Shown one piece after another: positions 46,740 to 56,900 of a DNA stretch of 64,000 bases. Source of the stretch: Laburnicola sp. R22_1 (Eukaryota > Ascomycota > Dothideomycetes > Pleosporales > Didymosphaeriaceae); contig JACONQ010000005.1 in the NCBI GenBank assembly GCA_014281115.1, forward strand, positions 1,488,001 through 1,552,000, given 5' to 3'. A program made the position numbers and the translations under genes. The notes beneath the pieces were generated by a model. The model saw nothing but the letters and a program-made list of their open reading frames with translations. It had not been told where the DNA came from and ran no database searches. How positions within the stretch are numbered: position 1 is the stretch's first letter; each line of letters opens with the position of its first letter.

Positions 46740-47520
46740 ACCGAAGCCATACGGTAAAGGCCAGGTCTTTTTTCAGCCAAGCGCCGAACTCCCATAATAT
46801 TTCTGGGTCGTAACTTCGGAACGGACAGCCCATAGGTGCTTATCCTTGCTAATTGTGGTTGTAAGAAGGCGACACCGGAGCGCTCCACATAAGAGCCTTG
46901 TTTTGTCATTCTAGATCGCGGTCCAAGGGTCCATACATGATTGTCATGAGCATCTTTCGACCACGCGCCGCACTCCCATCATATCTCTGGGTTGGAACTT
47001 CGGGAACGAACAGCCCATGGGTCTTGAATGCCTTCTTTTGTGGTTATGAGAAGGCGACGCCGGAGCGCTCCACATAAGAGCCTTGTTTTGTCATTTCAGA
47101 TCGCGGTCCAAGGGTCCATACATGATCATCATTGGCATCTTTGGACCACGCGCCGCACTCCCCCATGCAACTCTGTCATTTAGTTTTAAAACGAACAGCC
47201 CATGAGTTCGTTGAATGGTCATTTGTGGTTGTGAGAAGCCGACGCTGGAGCGGCTTGCATGACTGGATAGACTTGCCTCACATTTTATAAACGCGGTCCA
47301 AGGGTCCACACATTGCCTGTTTCCGTTCCTGTTTTTCAAGTCCCAAATCCCACGCGCCGCACTCCCCCATCATCAGCATACCAGTGCTTTTGAAACGAAC
47401 AGCCCACATAGGCGGATCGGAATTGCTTATAGTTGTGAGAAGCCGACGCCAGAGCAATCCACATTGCCTCAGCGTCATGCATTTTTATAACTGCGGTCTA
47501 AGGATCGACACATAATTTCT
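46740..47520. repeat. Diverged tandem repeat, unit about 185-200 bp
   Basis: Four copies share gcggtccaagggtccatacat (about 46918, 47103, 47293, 47492), gaacagcccatg (46821, 47008, 47193, 47396), and a gtgagaagccgacgc block. The last block looks like a splice donor, and two copies end in tttgtcatttcag/ttctag before the next unit, so each unit could include an intron-like part on the plus strand. Confidence 0.82.
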
Positions 47521-48169
47521 TTCTTAGTGGGTTTTTTAAGTCCCAGACCCCGCGTCCCCATTTTAGAACTGGATATGCCTTTTTCGACTCCCAAGGCCAT
47601 TCTCACCATGACTTGCCATCTCGGCATTTTCGAGTCCAGAGTCCCATAATAGCTGACCTTTCAAATTTTGTTCTGGGAGAAAAGGACCACGTAGGTTGGC
47701 TATCAGGGTTTTGTAGAGCGCGCTCGGCAAACTCCATGGGAGACCACAAGTGTGTCTTTTAGAGAACTGCGCAGTGGTGGAAGTGTGGAGGAGAGAGAGG
47801 TGGAGGGAGAGGAGGGGTATATATATGTGTGTGATGGTTGAGGGGAGATGGGATGGGTGGGGTGCACGTGTTCTGTAGGTGGTGGTATTGAGAAATTTCG
47901 AGTCTTGTCTTTAATTGGGCTCGTTCCTACTAACTCTTCAAACGAGGGTTTTGGTAACAAGAAGGGAAGATATCATGTTAAATTTCTGCTCACGGTTTTA
48001 GTACAAAGCCGAGTGGTCATCCCCTCGTGAATCCACGTTGAACCACAAGCGGGTTGATATCAACTCTGCACTAGCACTTACAAGGAGAGAGAGGACCAAG
48101 GATTCTTCTGTCATACCAAAATCCTCAATACCCACTTCTGCCCGGTACAATCTTATAGCAAGGTCCCTC
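47521..48169. other. Spacer with purine-rich tract
   Basis: A long GGAG-rich tract (47770-47820) ends in tatatatat. No supported gene lies between the repeat block and the epoxide hydrolase remains. Confidence 0.4.
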
Positions 48170-49450
48170 CTTGCCAAACGCAAATCTCCCGCAATAACAT
48201 CCGGTCTCTCCCGCGCCGCAAAATGCCCCCCCTTATCGTTGTCGCTCTCATAAACCACAGGGCCCTATCCAAAAACGTCAGCTTCCCATTTCTCCAGAAT
48301 CCAAACCGACAACAACAACAACAAGACACGCAAACCTACCCAACGTCCTCCCCCAAACCCTCGGCAAAACCGTAATCTCCTTCGGAAAATGCGCCAACCC
48401 CAAATGCACCCCCCGCCCCCAACAACCCACTCACTCGCCCTCTCTCTCCTCGGCACCCGCGCCGTCGCCTTATGACCCGCCTCATAATAAATCCTCACAT
48501 GGGCATTCGGCGCCGCCGTACTAAACCAATACACACTCACCCACGTCAACACCTCGTCGTCAGTCCACGCATACCCATCCGTCCAATCACGCAGCTTCTC
48601 ATAGATCCACGCCAACAGCGCGACAGGACTCGCCGCAAAGGCGAAGGACAGCGTATGCGGCTTGGTAGCCTGCAGCTGGCGGTATGCCTGCCCTTCCGTC
48701 TGGAACCACGTACTCCTCTCGCGGCCGAGTAGGGCGTGAGGGCGTGTTGGAGCGCGAGAGCGGGCTGCGAGATGAAGCGGGGAGCGTGGGCGCGGATCAT
48801 GTTGATGTGGCTTGCTCGGGGTACAAGATGCCCATGACGCGCGTGACGTAGAAGCCCCAGTCGCCGCCTTGCGTCACGTACGTTTCGTAGCCTAGGTCGA
48901 GCATGAGGCGGTGGCATCTTTGTGCGTATTGCTCGAGCGCGAAACCAGGTTTGAGGATCTGTTGGCTGAAGCCGAAGTTGGGGAGGGAAGGGGCGATGAT
49001 GTGGAAGGCTGGGGAGGCGGTGCCGCCTTTGAGGAGGGAGAGGACCTTGGTGACTTCGAGGAAGGAATCGGGCCCTGGGTGGTGTTAGTTGAGGAACGGC
49101 GGAAAACATTTGATAGGGGAAGATACATGCATGACAGAATAACAGAGGGATTGCGCTTTCGACGTCGCTCTTCTGCCACAAGAAGTGCACGTCAATTGTC
49201 GCCGAAGCCGTCGACTTGGACTTTTTTCCCTGTAGTTTGGCAGGGCGTTCAGCTCGGCTTCTACTTTGCGCCAGTCGAAGCCGGTGCGCCAATGCTCGGC
49301 CAATCTCTTCACGTCTGACAACGGCGCGCCATATCGCCATTGGTCATCACTTTCGAGCTCATCGGGGTAGTCTGCGTCTTCCAGCTTGCGTTTCAATTTC
49401 TCGATGCTGGCATCAGGGACGTGTATCGTGTACGGCGTTTGTGATGACAT
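48170..49450 (-). pseudogene. Epoxide hydrolase pseudogene
   Basis: The ATG at 49450 begins an epoxide hydrolase N-terminal domain (PYTIHVPDASIEKLKRKLEDADYPDE). Recognisable family segments continue but change frame repeatedly: IDVHFLWQKSDVESAIPLLF, WPDSFLEVTKVLSLLK after an intron, [36 protein letters not shown] (the nucleophile Asp is in GGDWG), [43 protein letters not shown], and [21 protein letters not shown] after a second intron. Frame breaks lie near 49224 (a run of six A), 49196, 48815 and 48731, with at least one more after about 48500. Such alpha/beta hydrolases open epoxides to diols. The many breaks indicate a dead gene unless the assembly has clustered indel errors. Confidence 0.85.
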
Positions 49451-50241
49451 TGTGAAGATCGACCAAGTCGAAAGCGGCCAGGAGGAAGCTGAGATGAATT
49501 TATTAAAAAGTTGGTGTGATCGAAGACGATATCCAGCACTAGACTAGAAGTCTGACTACCATGTGTTACCCTAGGATGGGCAATACGAAGGCTAAACGTA
49601 CTCAAACTTTTGCCCTGCGGCTGTATTGGAGGCCCTCTCTTATGCAAGTCGGATTTCAAAACAAGGCACGTATGCGCATCCAACCGTTTAGCAAGTTGAC
49701 ATCATCGCGCCATCGCACTACCTCGCGTCACAGTGCAGTGTGGGTGGTTGCATGTATCGAGGCCGTTACTAAAGCTAAGTCATCCGATAGCGCCCTAACT
49801 CAATTTAGAACCAACATGCTTCCAAAACAAGCAAGCTGAACGACGATCACTCAACGTTTGAAGCTCCTCATAGCATCACCTACAAGCCACGCGAAACAGC
49901 AGTTGAATTATTTCAAAGTTTGATTCCATGCCGCATGACACACCTCGCAAAGTGCAATAATACATCAGACGGTCGTCGAGAAAAAATATCCAGTAAGAGT
50001 GTCGCCTACCCTACAAATGTATAACCAGTGGCCAAGCGGCTCAAAACGCCACGACCCATGTCATGCCATCACACGTCGAATTCGCGTTTGCCAAAACGTA
50101 ACTTCGCTAAGCCAACCATGCAAAGATTCCAAGCTCTCTCAAACGCCCATCCGCGGGGTATACTTCGTCGTAGTGCAACACACCGCTTCCGATTCGTTAA
50201 TCTTCCAGGAGTAACCTCAAATATAACGGATTCTCCCGTAT
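49451..50241. other. Intergenic
   Basis: No supported gene. Short open frames on both strands lack motifs. It separates the two minus-strand genes. Confidence 0.4.
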
Positions 50242-52974
50242 CTATTGGGAGCTTCCAAATTCGTAGCCGTTGCCATTGGACGACGCAACTTGTGAACGGA
50301 CTGGTGCCGGCGACGATTTCTTTGTAGGCGGACTTAGGATTTGTGGAGCCACGATTGGTGATAGTGACTTGATAGGCGGGAAGATTGGCTTCTCGGACAT
50401 CTCATGACTGGAAGCAGGTCGTGCACCGTCGTGTTTTGAAGGTGCAGGAATAGGATCGGGCAGCATTTGAGCTGGCATTTGGCTTGGCGAGGGCGCGATT
50501 CTCATCGGAGCTGGAGCCGCCGCTGGTGAGGACATGTGTTGGAAGGGCGGTGGTGGGGAGCTATGCTTGGTAGGCGACAATGCCAGCTCCTGCGCAGCCC
50601 TCGGAGGGAACGAGGAGTGAGGACTATTGGTGAAGTTGTAGGCATTCGGAACACCATTCGACGGACGTGGTGACGAATGTTTAACAGGAGACTGGAAGGA
50701 AGAAGCAGGACCGGCAGCAGAGTTGGGACGACTGAAGCTGCTGTAGGTCGGATTGAAATTCGACTGGAAGGGATTCGAGCTGTTGAACGAGCCACCATTC
50801 TGTCGAGAGAATGACATGCTGTTATCATAAGAGCTAGCCACGGGATTCTGGTACCGAGGTGGTGACGAATTTGGGAAACCGTTACTAGTGTTCACGCCGT
50901 CATATGTACCCCGGTGATGAGAACGAGTCGGCGAACTGCTACCGGCAAGAGCATGTGGTGTGCCATACGCCGCCTCTGATCGCTGGATACCGGGAGGGCC
51001 GAGAGCCTGTCCCTGCGGAGAGAGGCTTGGTCCATCCATCAAGGAGAGACTGGGCTGAATCGGCCGTGGCGGAGACTGGAAAGTTTGGTGAGCTGGTATC
51101 TCGACAGCTTTGAGCGGCTGGGCAGGTCCTGTTGAGGCGATGTCATTAGTATGTGATGCCTGGTGCGAACTGGGTGAAGCTGATGTTAGTCTGAGTTTCA
51201 AAGCAAGCTTAGGTTCTTTTGCGGCTTGCCCTTTTCGTTTGCAGGAAGCGCACAAGAACTTAAAGTCATCCGCCTCTGCCCGCTTGGCAGATATGTGGTG
51301 GCAGGCTGAATGCTGCCATACGCCACAGCCATCTTGTTCGTCGCATTGAATCGCTGGTTTACCGTCATCCTGTAGCTCGTTAGCGGAGCCAGAAGACAAT
51401 ACGTCGTTGAACATACGATGCGCTCTCCGTTTAGGCCGCACTTTTCACAATCGAAAAGCCAGTATTCCTTTTCTTTGAATTCTTTCAAATCTTGCTGAGC
51501 CTTTTTCATCTGCGCCTTGAGATGGCGCTCTGATAGTCTCGCCTCTTCGGAAGCCAGCTTGTTCTCATCTTCCTGTAATTTGCGAAGATTCTCCTCTTGT
51601 AAAATCTTTTGGGCTTCGCGCTCGCGGATGCGCTGCTCGCGGGTTTGCCTGCGAGACTCGTGCGCCTATATAACGTTAGCAAGTACGACAATGCAGGGCT
51701 CATTTGCGCTTACCTCTTCCATCTTGCGCTGCTTGCTTTGCTCGGACTTTGCCATAGCCAGTTCCGCCTGTCTCCTTCGCTCAGCCTCCTCGACCTGTTC
51801 GATCTCTTTTTGCTTCTCCATCTTTGCAGATATTCTTGACGATCGTTTTGCGGTAGCAAGCTTCTGGAGCGTTTCGAGTTCTTTCATCTTGCGGGCTTCC
51901 TTCCGTGCCTGAGCCGCTGCGACTACGGCAAGCTCTGGGATAATTTCCTCTTCTATTCTCTTATACAAATTCTTCTCGTTCTGGTCGCGGCTCTTTCGGA
52001 TGCTGCCCATGTACTCTTGATAGTCCTCCAATGTGATGCATACGCACTCCCACTTCATTCCACCCAACCCGTCGTCAATGGGCTCTCCGACGGTTGCGAT
52101 CTCAGTCGTCTCCTCATCTTCCTCGGCCTCTTCTGGTTCGGGTGTGGATGGTTTCCTTCGCTTGGAACTCCGCGCCGATCTCGATTTGCGAGCTTTTGCT
52201 TTCGACTTAGCCTTTGCGGGAGGCAGGGGCGGAGGCGGATTTGTCTGCCGATATAGGCGGGTATCATCTAAAACGAAAAGGGTACGATCCTGTGCATCCC
52301 ATCCGAATGGCTCGATGCGCTGGCGGGGTGCGTCAGCCATGTACAGTTGCGCCGGGGACCAGGTAGCTTACCCAGTCTAATTGCTCCGCCTCGGTAGGGT
52401 TGAGCCGCTCCCTGATGGTGTTCGGGTTGTTGAGGGTCCAGACCGACAGCTGTTGGAGCACTCGAATCTTGGTGAAGACATCAAAGTCGTCGAACTTGTT
52501 GGGCGTCTCTTCAATGCCAAAGGGGTTGCGGTCGGGCGCTTTCGCGACGAACTGGCGCCGAGCGTACTCGTCGAAGATTTCCGATCTGTGTACTCGTCAG
52601 TAGTGACGGGGAAGCGCAGGCGAGGATGAACGTACGTCAGGCCTTTGTGCGATGAAACGTGCTTGAGAAGGGCGAGGCCGATGGCGGCCAGCATTGCTGA
52701 AGGCTGTGGCATGAGACACTCTGTCTCTAGTTCCTGGGTGGTTGTCAGCAGCCTGGCCCGCGAGGATTGTGTCCTAGGCACAGCCAGCGCTCCGGGCGCA
52801 AACGCGTACCTCGATGCCAAAGTCGTCGTCGATCTTGAGCGCCCCTTTGAACAGGAAGACGTATTGTGCCAGATTGGCAAACTGCCACATGTTGCGCAGT
52901 TTGTGCAGCGTGCTCGGCTCCTCGACGGGCGCCTCGGCCTCCATTTCGTCTCGAGCGCGCTTTCTGGCAACCAT
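50242..52974 (-). CDS. DDT-like and PHD-finger chromatin protein, 819 aa
   Basis: Six exons on the minus strand (52974-52810, 52733-52636, 52585-52372, 52319-51714, 51665-51417, 51369-50242) join in phase. The N-terminus (MVARKRARDEMEAEAPVEEP) leads into a DDT/WHIM-like region at about residues 20-160 (LHKLRNMWQFANLAQYVFLF, ALLKHVSSHKGLT, IFDEYARRQFVAKAPDRNPFG, IEPFGWDAQDRTLFVLDD). A basic and acidic stretch and a long charged coiled coil follow (about 230-440). A PHD finger at about 445-505 is split by intron 5 (FDCEKCGLNGERI, then CDEQDGCGVWQHSACH, FLCASCKRK). The C-terminal 300 residues are Ser/Pro-rich. This layout is like RSF1/CECR2-type subunits that pair with ISWI remodellers; the PHD would read histone tails. 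The exact complex is inferred. Confidence 0.88.
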
Positions 52975-53943
52975 GGTGACGATGCGTGCAGGCGGCGACG
53001 CGTAACCGAGGGCGTGCGATTCAGCCGGCACGAGTTCGAGGGGGTATCGTATGCTGAGATACGGCGAGCGGCGCGTACGACATGGAAATATTTCGAGCGT
53101 ACGGCGTTGGCGGCGACGTGGTTGTGGGGAGAGTGCTGCGAGGAGCGGCCACGGCCAGAATCATTTGGGTGACGGGGGGCGCGAGTGTTTGCACGGACCA
53201 CGCCCGCAAGCAAACCACGATGCATGGATGCACCGTCGCGGGGGTTGTTGCGGTTGCAGGGCTTCTATGAGCTTGTTGCTCGCCATGTGCTTGTTCTTCT
53301 TCAGAGTAAAATAATTGATATTCTCCAGAGCAAAATAATTGATATTCTTCGGAGCAAAATAATTGCTCTTGCGTCCCCGCGCGCTTCACCGCACTCGCAG
53401 CGACGCTGACGATGCATGCGTCGTCCGTGGCCCTTCCATGACCGTGACCGTGCTTTTTCCATGCCGACGCTCCCACGCATCTGTGCATTTCCAGGTTGCG
53501 CAGGTCGCACGGCCACGGCTGGTTCGGCGAGCGCAGGCCTAAAAATACCTTCACGCGGTGCAAAGGCGCGGCGTGGACGGTTTAGGGCTGGAGACGCTGC
53601 CTGGCCCGGCTTGGCTTGTGGCTGAACGGCTGGGATTTGCATTTGGCGACGCGCTGCGGCGCTCAGGGCGTGCCGTTCGTTGCCTCGACGGCCCGCGTCT
53701 GACAGCATCTCTCACCTTTTCCTACCACCACACAACCCTTTCCGCGCCGGCCGCCTTCCGACCGTCGTCTCTCCGTCTCTCCGTCTCTCCTGCACCGCCG
53801 TTCCGCTCGCTACGACGCCTACGCTCGCTACGACGCCTACGCTCCCTATCCACTGCTGCCCCATCCATCCCTCCATGCTGCAAGCTCGCACCGCATGAGC
53901 CGACCCCGTGCGACTCGATGTAGATTGCGCACCGCACGCTCCG
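52975..53943. other. Intergenic between the DDT/PHD gene and CCH1
   Basis: A divergent promoter region of about 970 bp for the minus-strand DDT/PHD gene and plus-strand CCH1. It is GC-rich and CT-rich toward CCH1, with a tandem duplicated ctcgctacgacgcctacg near 53807. Open frames on either strand here look like composition effects. Confidence 0.5.
53302..53373. repeat. Three tandem copies of a 24-bp unit
   Basis: The unit is close to CAGAGCAAAATAATTGATATTCTT and begins at 53302, 53326 and 53350. It is an A+T-rich island in GC-rich DNA within the divergent promoter region. Confidence 0.8.
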
Positions 53944-56900
53944 ATGCCCTCCCCCGACGAGCAACACCGCAGAAGCCAGAGCCAGCAGGCGATACCCTTG
54001 AGAGACCTCCAGCGCCCGCCCGACGAGCACCATGAAGCCGCTCAGGGAGGGGCGCCGCAGCACCGCCGCACCCTGAGCGATCGCGGCCGCCAGCTGCTAC
54101 GGCACTCGGGCTCGTTCGCCACGGGCCAGCCCTGGAGCTCGCAGTATGCGCCCATTGCAGAGACGTCGCCCAGCCCCACACGCACACGCGCCCGTCCGCC
54201 CGTCGACACCTCCGCTGGCGCATCTCGACACCAACGTGTCGAATCCGACTACTTCTCGCCCGTCGACATCGGCGCCTTCCAGGCCGCCATTGGCTTCTCC
54301 GGTGCCGGCTTCCAGGGCGAGACTTCGCCGCCGCTGCCCACGCCCACACCCTCTGGGCACGCCCGTGATCCCTACCGCAGCGTGAGCACATCCGAGGACA
54401 ACGCTTTCTTCACCCCGTCAGCGTACGATGACCACGACACGGCCAGATTGACCGACCAACACAACCTACAGCCTATAAGCGGCGCCCCAGCCTCCTTTCT
54501 CGACCAGCCGCACGACCGCTCCAGCTTCCAAAGCGTGCGATTCCTCACACCAGATGGATCCTCCACGGGACCCCGGTTGGGCGATGATCTTGGCCAGCTT
54601 GAGACCGCGGCAGGTGGCCTCCGGACGTCCACGGGACGGAAGCGGTCACTCTCTCCAGGTAGCACCTCTCCTCTGCATCGGGCAGGCACCATGATGCGGA
54701 ACATGTCACAGCGCGTCGTCAACATCAGCAACGAACCTGAAGTCGCGGAGCGGACTATGCGCAGAAAATCATCCTTGGGCCAGGCCCGCCTCCAGGGGCC
54801 GCCCTCGTTCCCTGCGTTGCCCGCATACCTCCACGACGGACCCTCGTCTCCTCTTGCCTCTCCACTCGAGAAGCCGCCATCGCCAATCGAACCTACGAAA
54901 AGTGCACAGTGGCAGCAGCCCTCAAATCCTTTTCGTGGACGATCGCTAGGCATCTTTGGGCCTGACAACAAGCTACGGCTGAAGCTCAGTGACCTTTTGA
55001 TACACCCCGTTACTGAACCGCTACTCCTCATCTTGATTATCGTGCAAACTGTGCTTCTTGCTGTGGATGCGGCCGACAGTGTTGATGACGACCCAAGACC
55101 AGAGAAGTGGGGTTCTAATATTGACTTTGCCCTGCTTGGTCTGTTCGTCGTTTATACCGTGGAAGTTATCATCAGGGTCATTGTATCGGGCTTCATCATC
55201 AACGCTGCCGAGTACAGTACCATCAACAGACAGGCCGGCATCAGAAAGGCCGTCGTGGGCAACTTTGACAAGCTATTTGGTCCCCAGCGACAACTGTCCG
55301 TCAAGCGTGCAGACACGGGTATTGAGCACAACCCGTCTGTATTCCGAACTTTCACAACTGGGCCCATCAACCCCACTGTAGGCCCCGGAAACTCAAGAGA
55401 CCAACAACGGGCTCGCCTCGCGCATCGTGCCTACCTTCGCCACTCTTTCAACAGAACCGACTTTGTTGCCGTCGTCTCGTTCTGGATCTCGTTTGCTCTT
55501 GGTCTCACTGGCATGGAGCACGCCAAACACATGTATATCTTCAAGATGCTGAGTTGCTTGCGCATCATACGCCTTCTGAACTTGACTAGCGGTACATCCG
55601 TCATTTTGCGGAGTTTGAAAAAAGCTGCTCCTTTACTGGTCAACGTAGCTTTTTTGATCAGCTTTTTCTGGCTCTTGTTCGGAATTGTCGGAGTACAGAG
55701 CTTCAAGTCGAGTTTTAGGAGACACTGTGTTTGGATCGATCCCGAGGGTCAGGCGAACTTCACGAATACGGAGCAGTTTTGTGGTGGTCATCTCAGGAAC
55801 GCTGATGGCATTTTCCCGGAACCTTACATCCCAGCTCCCGGTATGCCTGACGCTCCCCCTAAAGGATTCTTGTGTCCTAAAGGGTCGCTGTGTATCGAAG
55901 GCGAAAATCCTGCTGGCGGTACGCAAAGCTTTGACAACATTCTGCAGTCCGTCCAGTTGGTATTCGTCATCATGTCATCTAACACGTACACTGATCTGCT
56001 CTACACAATCGCAGATAGCGACTACCTCATAGGCGCCCTGTTCTTCGCTGGCGCGACCCTTATTCTGAGTTTCTGGCTTATCTCTTTGCTTATAGCAGTC
56101 ATTACGTCGTCGTTCCAAATCATTAGAGAAGAGAGCAAGGCAAGCGCATTCACTGGCGAACACATTGAAGAGGAAGAGACTGATAACCTTCCAAAACAAC
56201 GCGTGAGCAACCTTAAACGGTTGTACGAGAGGACTCAATGGGTCTGGGTTCTGATCATCGCCTATGGTGTCATATGCCAAGCAGCGAAGGAGGCGGATAT
56301 GAGCGACTCACGGGCCAAGTTCATCGACGCGTCCGAGATCGCGGTTACTTTGTTGTTACTTGCTGAGATTCTGATCCGGTTCACCATCGACTGGAGGCAC
56401 TTCTTCAAAAACAAGCGAAACGTCACCGATTTGCTCATTGCGGTCATCACGACGATAATACAGATCCCAGCAATCAAACAGTCTCATGGTGGACGTGCGT
56501 ATGCCTGGCTCTCCATATTTCAGATCATCCGAATATACCGAGTCGTTCTAGCTGTTCCAATGACACGAGATCTCATTGTAGGTCGAATATCTGAAACTAT
56601 CCACGTGCACTTGCTAACTGCCTCAGATGATCGTGTTTGGGAACATGGGTGGTCTTCTCAACTTGATCCTCTTCGTGTTTCTGCTTACCTTCCTTGCTTC
56701 TATATTCGCGACTCAGCTCTTTCGAGGAGAGATATCGACCGAAGATGATGGCGAAATGCGCGTGGTATCCTTCTTTACCATCTATAACTCTTTCATCGGC
56801 ATGTATCAAATACTCTCCAGCGAGGACTGGACAGGAATCATGTACAGCGCGACAGAGGCCATGGAACCGTGGCATACCGCTTGGATCGCGGCCTCGTTCT

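Larger units (their letters stand above)
40267..47826 (-). promoter_or_regulatory. Five recurring TATA plus CT-rich modules on the minus strand
   Basis: Read on the minus strand, TATATAAA-like boxes lie at about 47826-47818, 44904-44896, 44425-44417, 42407-42400 and 40275-40267. All but the one at 44.9 kb are followed at once by a CT-rich stretch of 15-40 nt. This looks like the TATA and initiator arrangement of fungal promoters. Repeat arrays lie downstream on the same strand of those at 47.8, 44.4 and 40.3 kb. Transcription is inferred and not shown. Confidence 0.35.

Noticed and set aside
52377..53225. 282-aa minus-strand open frame
   Set aside because: It overlaps the first exons of the DDT/PHD gene in a different frame, starts at no supported ATG and has no domain.
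53846..54391. 181-aa Arg-rich minus-strand frame at the CCH1 start
   Set aside because: Composition artefact of GC-rich DNA, antisense to the CCH1 N-terminus.
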